From contig JAEYPE010000197.1 in NCBI GenBank assembly GCA_023411035.1, forward strand, positions 1-64,000: DNA of 64,000 nt, written 5' to 3'. Made by a program: the position numbers and the translations under genes. Numbering within the stretch: position 1 is the first letter of the stretch; each line of letters starts with the position of its first letter. Below, piece after piece: positions 8,356 to 16,682 of this stretch. Source of the stretch: Pseudomonadota bacterium. GTDB taxonomy: Bacteria; Pseudomonadota; Alphaproteobacteria; Azospirillales; Azospirillaceae. The notes beneath the pieces were generated by a model that was not told where the DNA came from, did no database searches, and saw nothing but the letters and a program-made list of their open reading frames with translations.

Positions 8356-9126
8356 ATGAACGACACGCTCACCATAGCGGGCCGGGAGCTCCGCTCGCGC
8401 CTGTTCCTCGGCACCGCCGGCTATCCGAACCAGCAGGTGATGCTGGACGCGCTGGCGGCCAGCGGCAGCGAACTGGTCACCGTCGCCATCCGGCGAATCA
8501 GCCTGGACGGCTATTCGGAAAGCCTCGTGGACGTCATCGGCGGCCGCGCCGGCCTGCTGCCCAACACCGCCGGCTGCCTGACCGCCAAGGAGGCGGTGCT
8601 GACCGCGCAGCTCGCCCGCGAGGCGCTGGGCGTGGACTGGATCAAGCTGGAGGTCATCGGCGACCGCGAACTGCTCTATCCCGACGTGGAGGAGCTTCTG
8701 CGCGCGACGGAGGAACTGGTGGCCGACGGCTTCACCGTTCTGCCCTACTGCAACGACGATCCGGTGACCTGCCGCAAGCTGGCCGATCTGGGGGCCGCGG
8801 CGGTGATGCCGCTGGGCGCCTTCATCGGCTCGGGCCTCGGCATCCGCAACCCGCACGCCATCGAGACGATCTGCGCGCGCAGCCCGGTGCCGGTGGTGCT
8901 GGACGCCGGGATCGGCACGGCGTCGGACGCCGCCCTGGCGATGGAGCTGGGCTGCGCCGCCGTTTTGCTGAACACCGCCGTGTCGAAGGCGCGCGATCCG
9001 GTGCGCATGGCCGCGGCGATGCGCGACGCGGTGGCGGCGGGGCGGTCGGCCCGTCTGGCCGGGCGCATGCCCAAACGCGCCTTCGCGGAGGCGTCGAGCC
9101 CTCAGCTCGGCTTGATCGGAACGTAA
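8356..9126 (+). CDS. thiG: thiazole synthase ThiG
   Basis: ThiG condenses deoxyxylulose phosphate, dehydroglycine and ThiS thiocarboxylate into the thiazole phosphate of thiamine. The 256-residue TIM-barrel protein shows SRLFLGTAGYPN, LPNTAGCLTAKEA, the Schiff-base Lys in DWIKLEVIGD (K97), LPYCNDDPV and the phosphate-binding LDAGIGTASDAALAMELG. Length is normal. thiE and thiF homologues are not seen after it, so the remaining thiamine genes must lie elsewhere. Confidence 0.95.
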   Translation: MNDTLTIAGRELRSRLFLGTAGYPNQQVMLDALAASGSELVTVAIRRISLDGYSESLVDVIGGRAGLLPNTAGCLTAKEAVLTAQLAREALGVDWIKLEVIGDRELLYPDVEELLRATEELVADGFTVLPYCNDDPVTCRKLADLGAAAVMPLGAFIGSGLGIRNPHAIETICARSPVPVVLDAGIGTASDAALAMELGCAAVLLNTAVSKARDPVRMAAAMRDAVAAGRSARLAGRMPKRAFAEASSPQLGLIGT

Positions 9127-9190
9127 GGCTGGCGCAGGTTAGGGGCCGTCCGATCACAACCACCCGAATTCAATCAGGGGAACCCGAGAC

Positions 9191-9634
9191 GTGCCCAAGA
9201 CCTTCGAACCGCGTGACCCGGACTGGGAGGCGCGCTGCCGCGCCGGCTTCGAACGCCAGCCGATCTGCAAGACGCTGGGGATCGAGCTGACGCGGCTGGA
9301 GCCCGGATTCTGCGAGATGCGCCTGCCCTTCCGGTCCGACCTGACGCAGCAGCACGGCTTCTTCCACGCGGGCATGGTCAGCACGCTGGCCGACAACGCC
9401 GGGGGCTATGCCGGCTACACGCTGATGCCGGCGGGCAGCGACGTTTTGGCGGTGGAGTTCAAGGTCAACCTGATGTCGCCGGCCAAGGGCGAGGTGATGA
9501 TCGCCCGCGCCCGCGTGCTGAAGCCTGGGCGCACCCTGACCGTCACCAGCGTCGAGGTGTCGATGCTCGACGGCGGGGTGGAGAAGGACTGCGCCATCAT
9601 GCAGCAGACCCTGTTCTGCCAGGCTCCCGCCTGA
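9191..9634 (+). CDS. PaaI-family hotdog thioesterase
   Basis: A 147-residue single hotdog-domain protein, probably a cytoplasmic acyl-CoA thioesterase. QQHGFFHAGMVSTLADNAGGYAG is the PaaI/DUF4442 active-site helix region, here broken as QQHGFFHAG plus MVSTLADNAGGYAG, and VEFKVNLMSPAKGE is the following strand. The best start is a GTG at 9191 preceded by the purine-rich GGGGAACCCGAGAC. The substrate cannot be predicted from the sequence. It stands alone after the thiamine operon. Confidence 0.85.
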   Translation: MPKTFEPRDPDWEARCRAGFERQPICKTLGIELTRLEPGFCEMRLPFRSDLTQQHGFFHAGMVSTLADNAGGYAGYTLMPAGSDVLAVEFKVNLMSPAKGEVMIARARVLKPGRTLTVTSVEVSMLDGGVEKDCAIMQQTLFCQAPA

Positions 9635-9672
9635 CCCGCCTTTTCCGCTCCCATCCGATTCAGGAGGTTCGC

Positions 9673-10146
9673 ATGCCGCTGTCGCGTCTTTGCGGTGCCG
9701 CGCTCGTCGCGGGCGTCGCCACCCTTGCCTTGGCCCAGCCAGCCTCCGCCCAGAAGAAGGAGCCGCCGGCCTGCGCCGCCGTGTCCTTCCGTCCCATCGC
9801 TCCCGGCGCGCCGGACGGGGAAACCGACGCGGGCCTCTACAAGTCCCGATTCGGCAAGATCGAGGTGAAAGCCGAGGTGCGGGGCGGGCAGGCCACCAAC
9901 TATTACATGGTGCTGAACGGCAAGCGGATCGACGCGGCGGGCAACCCGCCCAAGGCCGCCGATTCCTGCCTGAAGTCCAAGAGCGTCAAGCTGCCCTACC
10001 AGAAGCAGGCGGCGGGGGCCTGCACCGGCAACCGCTTCCGCGTGGTGATCGACCGTTCCGGCAAGCAGCCGGTGGCCCTGTTCTTCGGCCTGCATGGCGA
10101 CGATTGGGCCTATTGCAGCGGCACCACGCTCGAAAAGGGCGCCTGA
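9673..10146 (+). CDS. exported hypothetical protein
   Basis: A 157-residue protein has a clear signal peptide (LCGAALVAGVATLALA, likely cleavage after ASA) and is therefore probably periplasmic. Four cysteines in the mature part (PACAAVS, DSCLKS, GACTGN, AYCSGT) suggest two disulfides. The GLHGDDWAYCSG end and the NYYMVLNGKRI strand do not point to a family I know. AGGAGG precedes the ATG. It is followed by a terminator-like hairpin. Confidence 0.7.
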   Translation: MPLSRLCGAALVAGVATLALAQPASAQKKEPPACAAVSFRPIAPGAPDGETDAGLYKSRFGKIEVKAEVRGGQATNYYMVLNGKRIDAAGNPPKAADSCLKSKSVKLPYQKQAAGACTGNRFRVVIDRSGKQPVALFFGLHGDDWAYCSGTTLEKGA

Positions 10147-10164
10147 CGGAGCGATTGCCGTAAT

Positions 10165-10199
10165 CCCCCTCCCGCGCCCGCAAGGGTGCGCGGGAGGGG
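10165..10199. terminator. GC-rich hairpin between convergent genes
   Basis: CCCCTCCCGCG and CGCGGGAGGGG form 11-bp arms around a short loop. The hairpin sits between the convergent exported protein and the DUF4139 gene. It has no T-run, so termination is presumed from position and strength. Confidence 0.5.
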
Positions 10200-10214
10200 T
10201 AAGGTTCGTGCGCT

Positions 10215-12365
10215 TCAGAAGGTCATGCCGCGCACTTGGTCGCGCAGCGTGTTGCGGGCATCGTCGGTGTCCTTGCGGGCGGTGGCCAGTTCGCGGGACA
10301 GGCCGTCCAGGCGGGTTTCCTGGTCGCCCATCTTGGCGATGGTCCGCTTGAACAGGTCGCTGTCGCGCGGCAGCGTGGCGAGGTTCTGGCGCAGACGCTC
10401 CTGCTCCTTGCCGATCTCCGCCTGTTCGCGCTCCAGGTCGGCGACGCGGCGTTCCTTCTCCGCCACGGCGGTGCGCAGGGTGGCGACCTTCCCCAAAGCC
10501 TCACGCGCCGCGGGCGGCAGCTCCGTGGAGGAGGCGTAGGCCCCCACCTGCTCCGGCGACATTTCCAAGATGCCGAAGCGCTCGACCCGCGGGCGCTCCA
10601 GAGCGACGGCCAGGGTCACCGTCTGGCCCGCGGGCACCGCGACGGGCAGGCGGTAGGCGTCCGCCGTAAGATCGGGGGCCGCCAGATCGGGAGCGGCGAG
10701 ACCGGGCGCCGGCTGCACCAGATCCCAGCCGGGGCGCCGCGGATGCTCGACGATGACCTTGCGGTCCTCGCCCGCCGCCCCGGCGATCCGGTAGGTGGTG
10801 GTCTGCCGGTCGGTCACGGTCAGTTGCAGCACCCCGTCGGCCAGAGTGGCGCGGGACAGGGTGCGGCTGGGCTGTTCGGAGCGGTCCACCGTCACCGCCT
10901 GATCCACCGCGAAGCTGAGAATTCGGCTCTCCCCCGCCGGCAGGGTGGCGAGCCGCGCGTCGCCCGCATAGGCGGCGGCCCCGCCGAGCCGTTCCCCGCC
11001 GAGCCGTTCATAGAGGGTCAGCACACCCGGCGGCAGGCCGGTCCCACCCGCTTCGCCGTTGCTGAGGCGCAGCGCGGCCAGCGGATGACGCGGATGGGTG
11101 TCGGGCTGGTAGAGCGACAGCCGCTCCGCCGGGATGGCGCGGGCGACGATGGGCATCATCAGCGTGCCGCCGTTCGCCAGGGTCACCGGCTGCGGGTAGC
11201 GGAACAGCACCTGGGCCGTGGCCTCCGTGCTTTCGGCGGGGGTGGTCTCCGCCGCGCGCTGGGGCATCGACCCGGCGAAGGGGGCGCTCATGGCCGGCGC
11301 GGGGGAGGGGGGAGGCGGGACGGCCATGGCGGCCGGCGCACCGGCCTCCGCCGCGGCGCGGGCGCGATTCGCCGGCTCCGCGGCCTTCGCCAGCATGTCG
11401 GCGGCGACGGCGCCCTCGTCGGGCATGGGCAGGACGCGGCCCAGCACCTCCACCGGCACCTCCGGACGGTTCACGAAATAGGCGGAATAGAGCGCTTGCC
11501 GGAAGGTGACCGGGTTGCCGGAGGCCACCGACAGTTCCACCCCCTTCCAATCGTCGCCGCTGAGGTTTTCCAGAACAGCCCAGCCCTGGAGATCGCCCGT
11601 GCCGCCCGCGTTGCCCTTCGCCGATTCGGGCAGGGTCAGACGGTAGGTGGCCTTCCACAGCGGCGCGGCGACCACATAGGCCACCCGCACCGTGCGCTCC
11701 GCACCCGCGTCGGTCCCGGAACCAGCCTGCGGGGCGGTGGTGCGGATGGTCAGGCGCCGCCGCTCCTTGCCCGCCGTCCCGGCGATGGCGGCCAGGGCCG
11801 AGTCGAGCTGCGCCTGCACCCGCGGGTCGGCGAAGCGCAGGCTGTCGGTCTCCTCCAGCAGAAGCTGACGCAAGCCGTCCGCCGTCATCAGGCTGACGCG
11901 GTGGCGGGTCACGGTGCCGCCGCCGTTGGGAAGCTGGGTATACTCCTCCGTCACCGAGAGCAGCCGGCCCGACACCTCGCGGGAGCCGGTGGTCCGCACC
12001 TCCGCCCCCTTCATGGCGTTCAGCAGTGCGGTGGGGGAGGCGAGGTCATCTGGCGTGAAGGGCAGTTCGCGGAAGGCGGCTTCCAGCGGCTCCTGTCCCG
12101 GCAGGTCCACCGTGCCGATGCCGCCCCGGTCGTCGTAGACCACGATGCTTTTCAGCACGTCGTCCACCTGATCGCGGCGCACCTCCAGGGTCAGCGCCGC
12201 GTCGCCGGTGACGCGCGCCTCATGTTCGAAATAGCCCACACCGCCGGTGGACAGCAGCACCCGCTTCAGCGCCAGTGCTCCCGGCGGCTGGTCCGCTGCC
12301 AGGGCAGGCGCGGCCAGCAGCGGCACGGCGAGGGTGAAGAGGGCGGCTTTCGTGATCCCGGACAT
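10215..12365 (-). CDS. DUF4139 domain-containing exported protein
   Basis: A 716-residue protein begins at ATG 12365 with a signal peptide (ITKAALFTLAVPLLAAPALA). The segment TGGVGYFEHEARV and the long central region with VAYVVAAPLWKATYRLTLP, NLSGDDWKGVELSVASG and LTDRQTTTYRI-like strands match DUF4139-type proteins, whose function is unknown. A Pro/Ala-rich linker (about residues 345-390) and a C-terminal coiled coil (KERRVADLEREQAEIGKEQ, about 625-700) stand out. Probable location is the periplasm or outer membrane. A longer upstream frame lacks the signal peptide context, so 12365 is preferred. It is divergent from the RidA gene. Confidence 0.78.
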   Translation of the reverse strand: MSGITKAALFTLAVPLLAAPALAADQPPGALALKRVLLSTGGVGYFEHEARVTGDAALTLEVRRDQVDDVLKSIVVYDDRGGIGTVDLPGQEPLEAAFRELPFTPDDLASPTALLNAMKGAEVRTTGSREVSGRLLSVTEEYTQLPNGGGTVTRHRVSLMTADGLRQLLLEETDSLRFADPRVQAQLDSALAAIAGTAGKERRRLTIRTTAPQAGSGTDAGAERTVRVAYVVAAPLWKATYRLTLPESAKGNAGGTGDLQGWAVLENLSGDDWKGVELSVASGNPVTFRQALYSAYFVNRPEVPVEVLGRVLPMPDEGAVAADMLAKAAEPANRARAAAEAGAPAAMAVPPPPSPAPAMSAPFAGSMPQRAAETTPAESTEATAQVLFRYPQPVTLANGGTLMMPIVARAIPAERLSLYQPDTHPRHPLAALRLSNGEAGGTGLPPGVLTLYERLGGERLGGAAAYAGDARLATLPAGESRILSFAVDQAVTVDRSEQPSRTLSRATLADGVLQLTVTDRQTTTYRIAGAAGEDRKVIVEHPRRPGWDLVQPAPGLAAPDLAAPDLTADAYRLPVAVPAGQTVTLAVALERPRVERFGILEMSPEQVGAYASSTELPPAAREALGKVATLRTAVAEKERRVADLEREQAEIGKEQERLRQNLATLPRDSDLFKRTIAKMGDQETRLDGLSRELATARKDTDDARNTLRDQVRGMTF

Positions 12366-12581
12366 GCGGGTTTCTCCCGTTATGGACGACAGGGCGTTCT
12401 CAGCCCGGTTTACGCTTTCATTTGGGAAGGATTTGGGCAGCCGGAAAGGACGGGACCGCGCCGAGATGCCGCGGTGACGCTGCACGCGGGGGTTTGTGCG
12501 GGCCGGGTCTTCTGTGACATAAGGGTGTCAAGTCTGCTCCGCTGAAAATGCGGGAGGCAAACAATATGGGGAAGGAGCGCC

Positions 12582-12995
12582 ATGGACCACAGCGGGATCG
12601 CAGCCGAAAGCGGGGCCGATGGCCTGTTCGGTGGCTGGCGGGGAGGCTGCGCGCGCGCCCTGGTGGGCGGAATGGCGGGCGGGGCGGAACGGCGGTGGGT
12701 GTTCGTTCCCGGCACCTTCGGCTTCGATGCGGAGCGTCGGGTCATGGCCGGCGACGTGGAGGAGCAGGCGCGCCAGACCCTGCGCAACATCAGCAGGACG
12801 CTGCGGAAGTCGGACGCCGATCTGTCGAACGTGGTGCGGATGCGGGTCTATCTGGCGGATGCCGCCGACTTTCCTCGGGTCCAGCCGATCCTGGCGGAGC
12901 AGTTCCGCGACAGCCCGCCCGCCGGAACGACCATCGTCTGCCCCCTGGCCGATCCGCGCATGAAGATCGAGATCGAGGTGACCGCCCGCTGTTGA
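12582..12995 (+). CDS. RidA family protein
   Basis: A 137-residue protein of the RidA/YjgF/UK114 family, trimeric enzymes that hydrolyse reactive enamine/imine intermediates. The family pattern is clear from VFVPGTFGFD, through GDVEEQARQTLRNI and VVRMRVYLADAADFPRV, to the C-terminal motif RMKIEIEVTA. The conserved Arg of the active site appears to be in ADPRMKIEIE. The N-terminal 35 residues are Gly/Ala-rich and atypical, so the true start may be further in. It stands alone. Confidence 0.82.
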   Translation: MDHSGIAAESGADGLFGGWRGGCARALVGGMAGGAERRWVFVPGTFGFDAERRVMAGDVEEQARQTLRNISRTLRKSDADLSNVVRMRVYLADAADFPRVQPILAEQFRDSPPAGTTIVCPLADPRMKIEIEVTARC

Positions 12996-13155
12996 GCGGT
13001 TTTGCGCGTCTACCGTTCGTTCCGCCGGGAGCCGTTCCGCCGGCACGCGCCTTGCCGCCGGCGCTCGCACAGCCAGCGTTTCATCATGACCGGCCACAGG
13101 CTGTGGCTCTCCCGCTGCAGGCCCTGTCTTTCCGCTGTGATGGAAGCGGCGCGGT

Positions 13156-13341
13156 TCATGCGTCGCCAACCAGCGTGCGCGCCGATTCGATGTGGCGGCG
13201 GGCTTCGGTCAGAAGCGCGCGGTGCTGGACCAGCGCCTCGCGGATCGGCAGGCGGCTGTTGTAGACACGCATCTCGTTCAGCAGACGGTCGGCGCGGTCG
13301 AGATGGGCCATCCGTTCCAGGCTTTGATCGAGCAAAGACAT
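13156..13341 (-). CDS. small conserved-looking hypothetical protein
   Basis: A 61-residue soluble protein, mostly helical, rich in Leu and Arg (QSLERMAHLDRADRLL, REALVQHRALLTEARRHI). The ATG at 13341 is preceded by GAGGAGAAAGCCA, a strong ribosome binding site that supports real translation. No family recognised. It is divergent from the response regulator, with 230 bp between them. Confidence 0.55.
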   Translation of the reverse strand: MSLLDQSLERMAHLDRADRLLNEMRVYNSRLPIREALVQHRALLTEARRHIESARTLVGDA

Positions 13342-13571
13342 TGGCTTTCTCCTCTTTTGCGGTCTTTGGCCTTTCACTTCGCGGTTAAGAGGAATAAACC
13401 ATTCTCCGATGACGTTACGATTTCAGGGAACAGGCATTTTCGTTTCGATCGCGGAGCATGATGTTTCAGCCGATTCACCCATCAGTCCTGGAGCGAGTGC
13501 CTGTTACGGACTTGTAACCGATTGCGTGTACCCACGGGTGTGAGCTATGAAAGGAGCGGGAGGTCAAGGCC

Positions 13572-14285
13572 ATGCACATTCTCGCGGTCGATGATGACGA
13601 GCCGGTGCGCGAACTTCTCGAGTCCTATCTGGTCTCGGAAGGCTATCGCGTGACCACCGCACCGGATACGGCCGCGGCGAAGAAGGCGTTGGAAGGCGAT
13701 CCTGTCGATCTGGTGGTCTGCGACCTGCGGCTTCCGGACGGCGACGGGCTGGGGCTGGTCCGCCAGATCCGCACCGAGTCGCATATTCCCGTCATTATCC
13801 TGTCGTCGAAGGACCAGGACGTGGACCGCATCGTCGGGCTGGAACTGGGTGCCGACGACTATCTGACCAAGCCCTTCAACCCGCGGGAATTGCTGGCCCG
13901 CATCAAGGCCGTGCTGCGCCGCGTCTCCGGCGAGGGACGGCCCCCGCGCAGCCCCGACGAACTGCGCGCCGTCGTGCAGTTCGCCAATTGGGAACTGGAC
14001 CTGACCGCCCAGCGCCTGCGCAGCCAGGACGGACGCGAGGTGGAACTGACCAAGGCGGAGTTCGGCCTGCTGGCCGCCTTCGTGAAGCGCCCGCAGCGCG
14101 TTCTGACCCGCGACCAGCTTCTGGACCTGACCCGCGCCGACGGTGCGGAGGTGTTCGACCGCTCCATCGACGTGCTGATCCTGCGCCTGCGCCGCAAGAT
14201 CGAGGCGAATCCGAAGGAGCCGCGCATCATCAAGACCGAACGCGGCGCCGGCTATGTCTTCGACGCCAAGGTGAAGACGGTCTGA
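13572..14285 (+). CDS. OmpR-family response regulator (orphan)
   Basis: A 237-residue two-domain transcription regulator. The receiver (1-115) has the acidic pocket VDDDE, the phospho-acceptor Asp in VVCDLRLPD (D51) and the conserved Lys in LGADDYLTKPFNPREL (K100). The C-terminal winged helix shows the OmpR signature VELTKAEFGLLAAFV, LTRDQLLDLTR and IDVLILRLRRKIE, ending in RGAGYVF. AGGTC precedes ATG 13572. No histidine kinase lies beside it, so its partner sensor must be encoded elsewhere. Confidence 0.92.
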   Translation: MHILAVDDDEPVRELLESYLVSEGYRVTTAPDTAAAKKALEGDPVDLVVCDLRLPDGDGLGLVRQIRTESHIPVIILSSKDQDVDRIVGLELGADDYLTKPFNPRELLARIKAVLRRVSGEGRPPRSPDELRAVVQFANWELDLTAQRLRSQDGREVELTKAEFGLLAAFVKRPQRVLTRDQLLDLTRADGAEVFDRSIDVLILRLRRKIEANPKEPRIIKTERGAGYVFDAKVKTV

Positions 14286-14372
14286 AGACCTGCGGTTGGC
14301 CGGTCGGCGGCTGGACGGAACCTTCGGCGCGCGTTAGCCTCTCCGGACAAGCAGAACCGGGAGGAAGCGCGG

Positions 14373-14975
14373 ATGGCCGAACCCATCGATTTCTATTTCG
14401 ACTTCGCCTCGCCCTACGGCTATTTCGCCAGCCGCCGCATCGAGGAATTGGCTGCGGCGCATGGCCGTACCGTCACGTGGCGCCCGATTCTCCTCGGCGC
14501 CGTCTTCAGGGTGACGGGAATGAAACCGAATCTCCAGCAGCCGTTGCGCGGCGAATATCTGGTCCATGACGTGGGCCGGATCGCCCGGCTGACCAAGGCG
14601 CCCTTCACCTATCCAGACTCCGCCCCGGCCAACAGCGTCGCCGCCTCGCGCGCCTTCTACTGGCTGACCGACGAGCACCCCGAGCAGGCGAAGCTGCTGG
14701 CCCGCACCCTCTACCACGCCCATTGGGGGGAGGGACGCGACATCGGACCCGCCGAAACGGTGGTGGAGATTGCGGGCACGCTCGGTCACGACCGCGCGGC
14801 GGTGGCCGCCGCCCTTCAGGACCAGACCGTCAAGGACCGCCTGCGCGCCGAGAACGACGCCGCGGTGGACCGCGGCGTCTTCGGGTCCCCCTTCGTCATC
14901 GTGGACGACGAACCTTTCTGGGGCTGGGACCGGCTGGACATGGTGGACCGCTGGCTGGCCACGGGTGGCTGGTGA
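14373..14975 (+). CDS. 2-hydroxychromene-2-carboxylate isomerase-like protein
   Basis: A 200-residue thioredoxin-fold protein of the DsbA/kappa-GST superfamily. The opening FYFDFASPYGYFASRRIEEL carries the Ser-Pro that replaces the CxxC of DsbA in HCCA isomerases. VFGSPFVIVDDEPFWGWDRLDMVDRWL is the matching C-terminal region, given here as two halves, VFGSPFVIVDDE and PFWGWDRLDMVD. The family is glutathione-dependent; some members isomerise aromatic degradation intermediates, many have no known substrate. No aromatic-catabolism genes lie nearby, so the role is open. Confidence 0.82.
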   Translation: MAEPIDFYFDFASPYGYFASRRIEELAAAHGRTVTWRPILLGAVFRVTGMKPNLQQPLRGEYLVHDVGRIARLTKAPFTYPDSAPANSVAASRAFYWLTDEHPEQAKLLARTLYHAHWGEGRDIGPAETVVEIAGTLGHDRAAVAAALQDQTVKDRLRAENDAAVDRGVFGSPFVIVDDEPFWGWDRLDMVDRWLATGGW

Positions 14976-15021
14976 GGCGGTGGCGCCGTAAGGCGGGCGC
15001 CACCGTCCGCTCTGACGCGGA

Positions 15022-16491
15022 TCAGGGCGCCAGGAACACCGTCTCCGCCTGATGGACCGTCCCGTCGGACAGGCGGGTCAGGGTGAGGGTCAGCGGCGTG
15101 GAGCCGGACGCCGCCGCACCCGCCGGGGCACGCACATGGACGCGGTGGGTCTGCACCGTGTCCGGTTCGGCGCCGAGCACCGGCGCCGAACCATCGGCAT
15201 TCCCGCCGCCGGCCGCCGTCACCATGGCCCCGCCGGGACCCGAAACGGTCAGACGGTAGCCCTGCGGCGCGCGGGTCATGTTGGAGATCTTGACCGTGTA
15301 GCTGTTCTGGACGGCCCCGTCGGACAGGGTGACGTAGAGGGGCGCCCGGTCGCGCAGGACGGACACGTCCACCGTCGGCTCCAGCAGCACGCCGATCGTC
15401 ATCATCCCGCCGACCACCAGCATCATCAGCGAATAGATGATGGTGCGGGGACGGAACAGGCGATAGGGCTCCGGCTGGCAGGTCACCGCCTTGGCGGATT
15501 GTGCGGCCTGGGTGTCGTAGCGGATCAGGCCGCCGGGGCGCCCGATGCGGCCCATCACGTCGTCGCAGGCGTCGATGCACAGGCCGCAGCTGATGCAATC
15601 CATCTGAAGGCCGTCGCGGATGTCGATCCCGGTCGGGCAGACCTGGACGCACGCCTTGCAGTCGATGCAGTCGCCCAACCCCGCGGCGGACCGTTCCGCC
15701 CAGCTCTGGTCCTTGCGCAGCGGCGCCCGCCCGTCGCCGCGCCAGTCCTGATAGGTGACGGTGAGGCTTTCCTCGTCCAGCAGCGCCGCCTGGATGCGCG
15801 GCCAGGGGCAGACATAGACGCACATCTGCTCCCGCATGAAGCCGGCCATGGCGTAGGTGCAGGCGGTCATGAACAGAATCCAGCCGGTCGCCACCGGCCC
15901 CGGCTGGAACCGCAGCAGGTCCGCGGCGTAGCCCGGCGCGTCCACGAAATAGAGGATGGCGGAAGCTCCGGTGACCAGTGCGATCAGCAGCCAGACCGCG
16001 TGCTTGGCCGTCTTCTTCGCCAGCCAACCGGCGTTGCGCGGGCCGTTGTCCAGCCGGATGCGGGCGCCGCGGTCGCCCTCGATCCACTCCTCCACCTTCA
16101 CATAAAGGTCGGCCCACACCGTTTGCGGACAGGTGTAGCCGCACCAGACGCGCCCCGCGAGCGCGGTCGCCAGGAACAACCCGACCGCCGCCAGGATCAT
16201 CGCACCCGTCAGGTAGTAGATGTGCTGCGGCCAGAGTTCGAGGGCGAACAGGTAGAATCGCTGGCTTTCCAGATCGAACAGGACCGCCTGATCGGGCAGG
16301 CCAAGGCCGCGGTCCCAGCGCAGCCAGGGCAGCAGCGCGAAAAGCGCCAGCAATGCCACCATCAGCGCCGACTTGATGCGCCGGAACCGGCCACGGGCGG
16401 CCTTCGGGTAGATCTTCCGGTGCGTTGCGTAGAGCGGAGCCGGTGCGGAGGGCGGCGGGGGGAGGGTGGACGAGCGGGCAAGATTCTGCAT
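15022..16491 (-). CDS. ccoG: cytochrome oxidase assembly ferredoxin-like protein CcoG
   Basis: A polyferredoxin of the CcoG/FixG/RdxA family, involved in copper delivery for cbb3 oxidase assembly. Membrane helices lie at about residues 45-65, 85-110, 150-170 and 195-215. Cys-rich motifs are CGYTCPQTVW, CVYVCPWPR, CIDCKACVQVCP and CISCGLCIDACD, the last two being [4Fe-4S] sites. A further helix and a C-terminal Ig-like FixG domain follow. ATG 16491 (489 aa) is chosen because AGAGG lies 6 nt upstream; in-frame starts also exist at 16512-16521. The ccoNOP and ccoHIS genes are not adjacent. A near-consensus FNR/FixK box lies upstream. Confidence 0.93.
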   Translation of the reverse strand: MQNLARSSTLPPPPSAPAPLYATHRKIYPKAARGRFRRIKSALMVALLALFALLPWLRWDRGLGLPDQAVLFDLESQRFYLFALELWPQHIYYLTGAMILAAVGLFLATALAGRVWCGYTCPQTVWADLYVKVEEWIEGDRGARIRLDNGPRNAGWLAKKTAKHAVWLLIALVTGASAILYFVDAPGYAADLLRFQPGPVATGWILFMTACTYAMAGFMREQMCVYVCPWPRIQAALLDEESLTVTYQDWRGDGRAPLRKDQSWAERSAAGLGDCIDCKACVQVCPTGIDIRDGLQMDCISCGLCIDACDDVMGRIGRPGGLIRYDTQAAQSAKAVTCQPEPYRLFRPRTIIYSLMMLVVGGMMTIGVLLEPTVDVSVLRDRAPLYVTLSDGAVQNSYTVKISNMTRAPQGYRLTVSGPGGAMVTAAGGGNADGSAPVLGAEPDTVQTHRVHVRAPAGAAASGSTPLTLTLTRLSDGTVHQAETVFLAP

Positions 16492-16585
16492 GGCGTGCCT
16501 CTGCGCAAACATCCGGACCACCGGAGCGGCGGCCTGTGGCGTGGCGCGGAGTGTATGCCGTCAATCATCCCGCTCGCAAGCATGA

Positions 16586-16599
16586 TTGATTGCATTCAA
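16586..16599 (-). promoter_or_regulatory. candidate FNR/FixK-type box upstream of ccoG
   Basis: TTGAT-TGCA-TTCAA matches the anaerobox consensus TTGAT-N4-ATCAA at 9 of 10 positions, in an AT-richer stretch about 100 bp upstream of the ccoG start. FNR/FixK control of fixG/ccoG is established in related bacteria. The overlapping repeat TCAATCAT (16561-16568) with ATGATTGA (16582-16589) may also be an operator. Confidence 0.5.
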
Positions 16600-16642
16600 T
16601 GAAAGATGTTGTATGGAAGAACGCCGAGATTTTCGCCCCGCT

Positions 16643-16680
16643 CCCATCAATGCGACGATTTGAAGCAGATGATTGATGGG
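16643..16680. repeat. inverted repeat after the MocR gene
   Basis: CCCATCAAT (16643-16651) and ATTGATGGG (16672-16680) are perfect 9-bp arms around a 20-nt spacer, immediately past the MocR stop codon and upstream of the FNR-like box. It could be a weak terminator or a second regulatory site; there is no T-run. Confidence 0.4.
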
Positions 16681-16682
16681 AT

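Noticed and set aside
10236..12545. Open frame of 769 codons opposite the DUF4139 gene
   Set aside because: It has no family motif or ribosome binding site; it mirrors the codon pattern of the real minus-strand gene.
13572..14285. Possible two-component system locus
   Set aside because: Only the response regulator is present; neighbours on both sides carry no histidine kinase domain.
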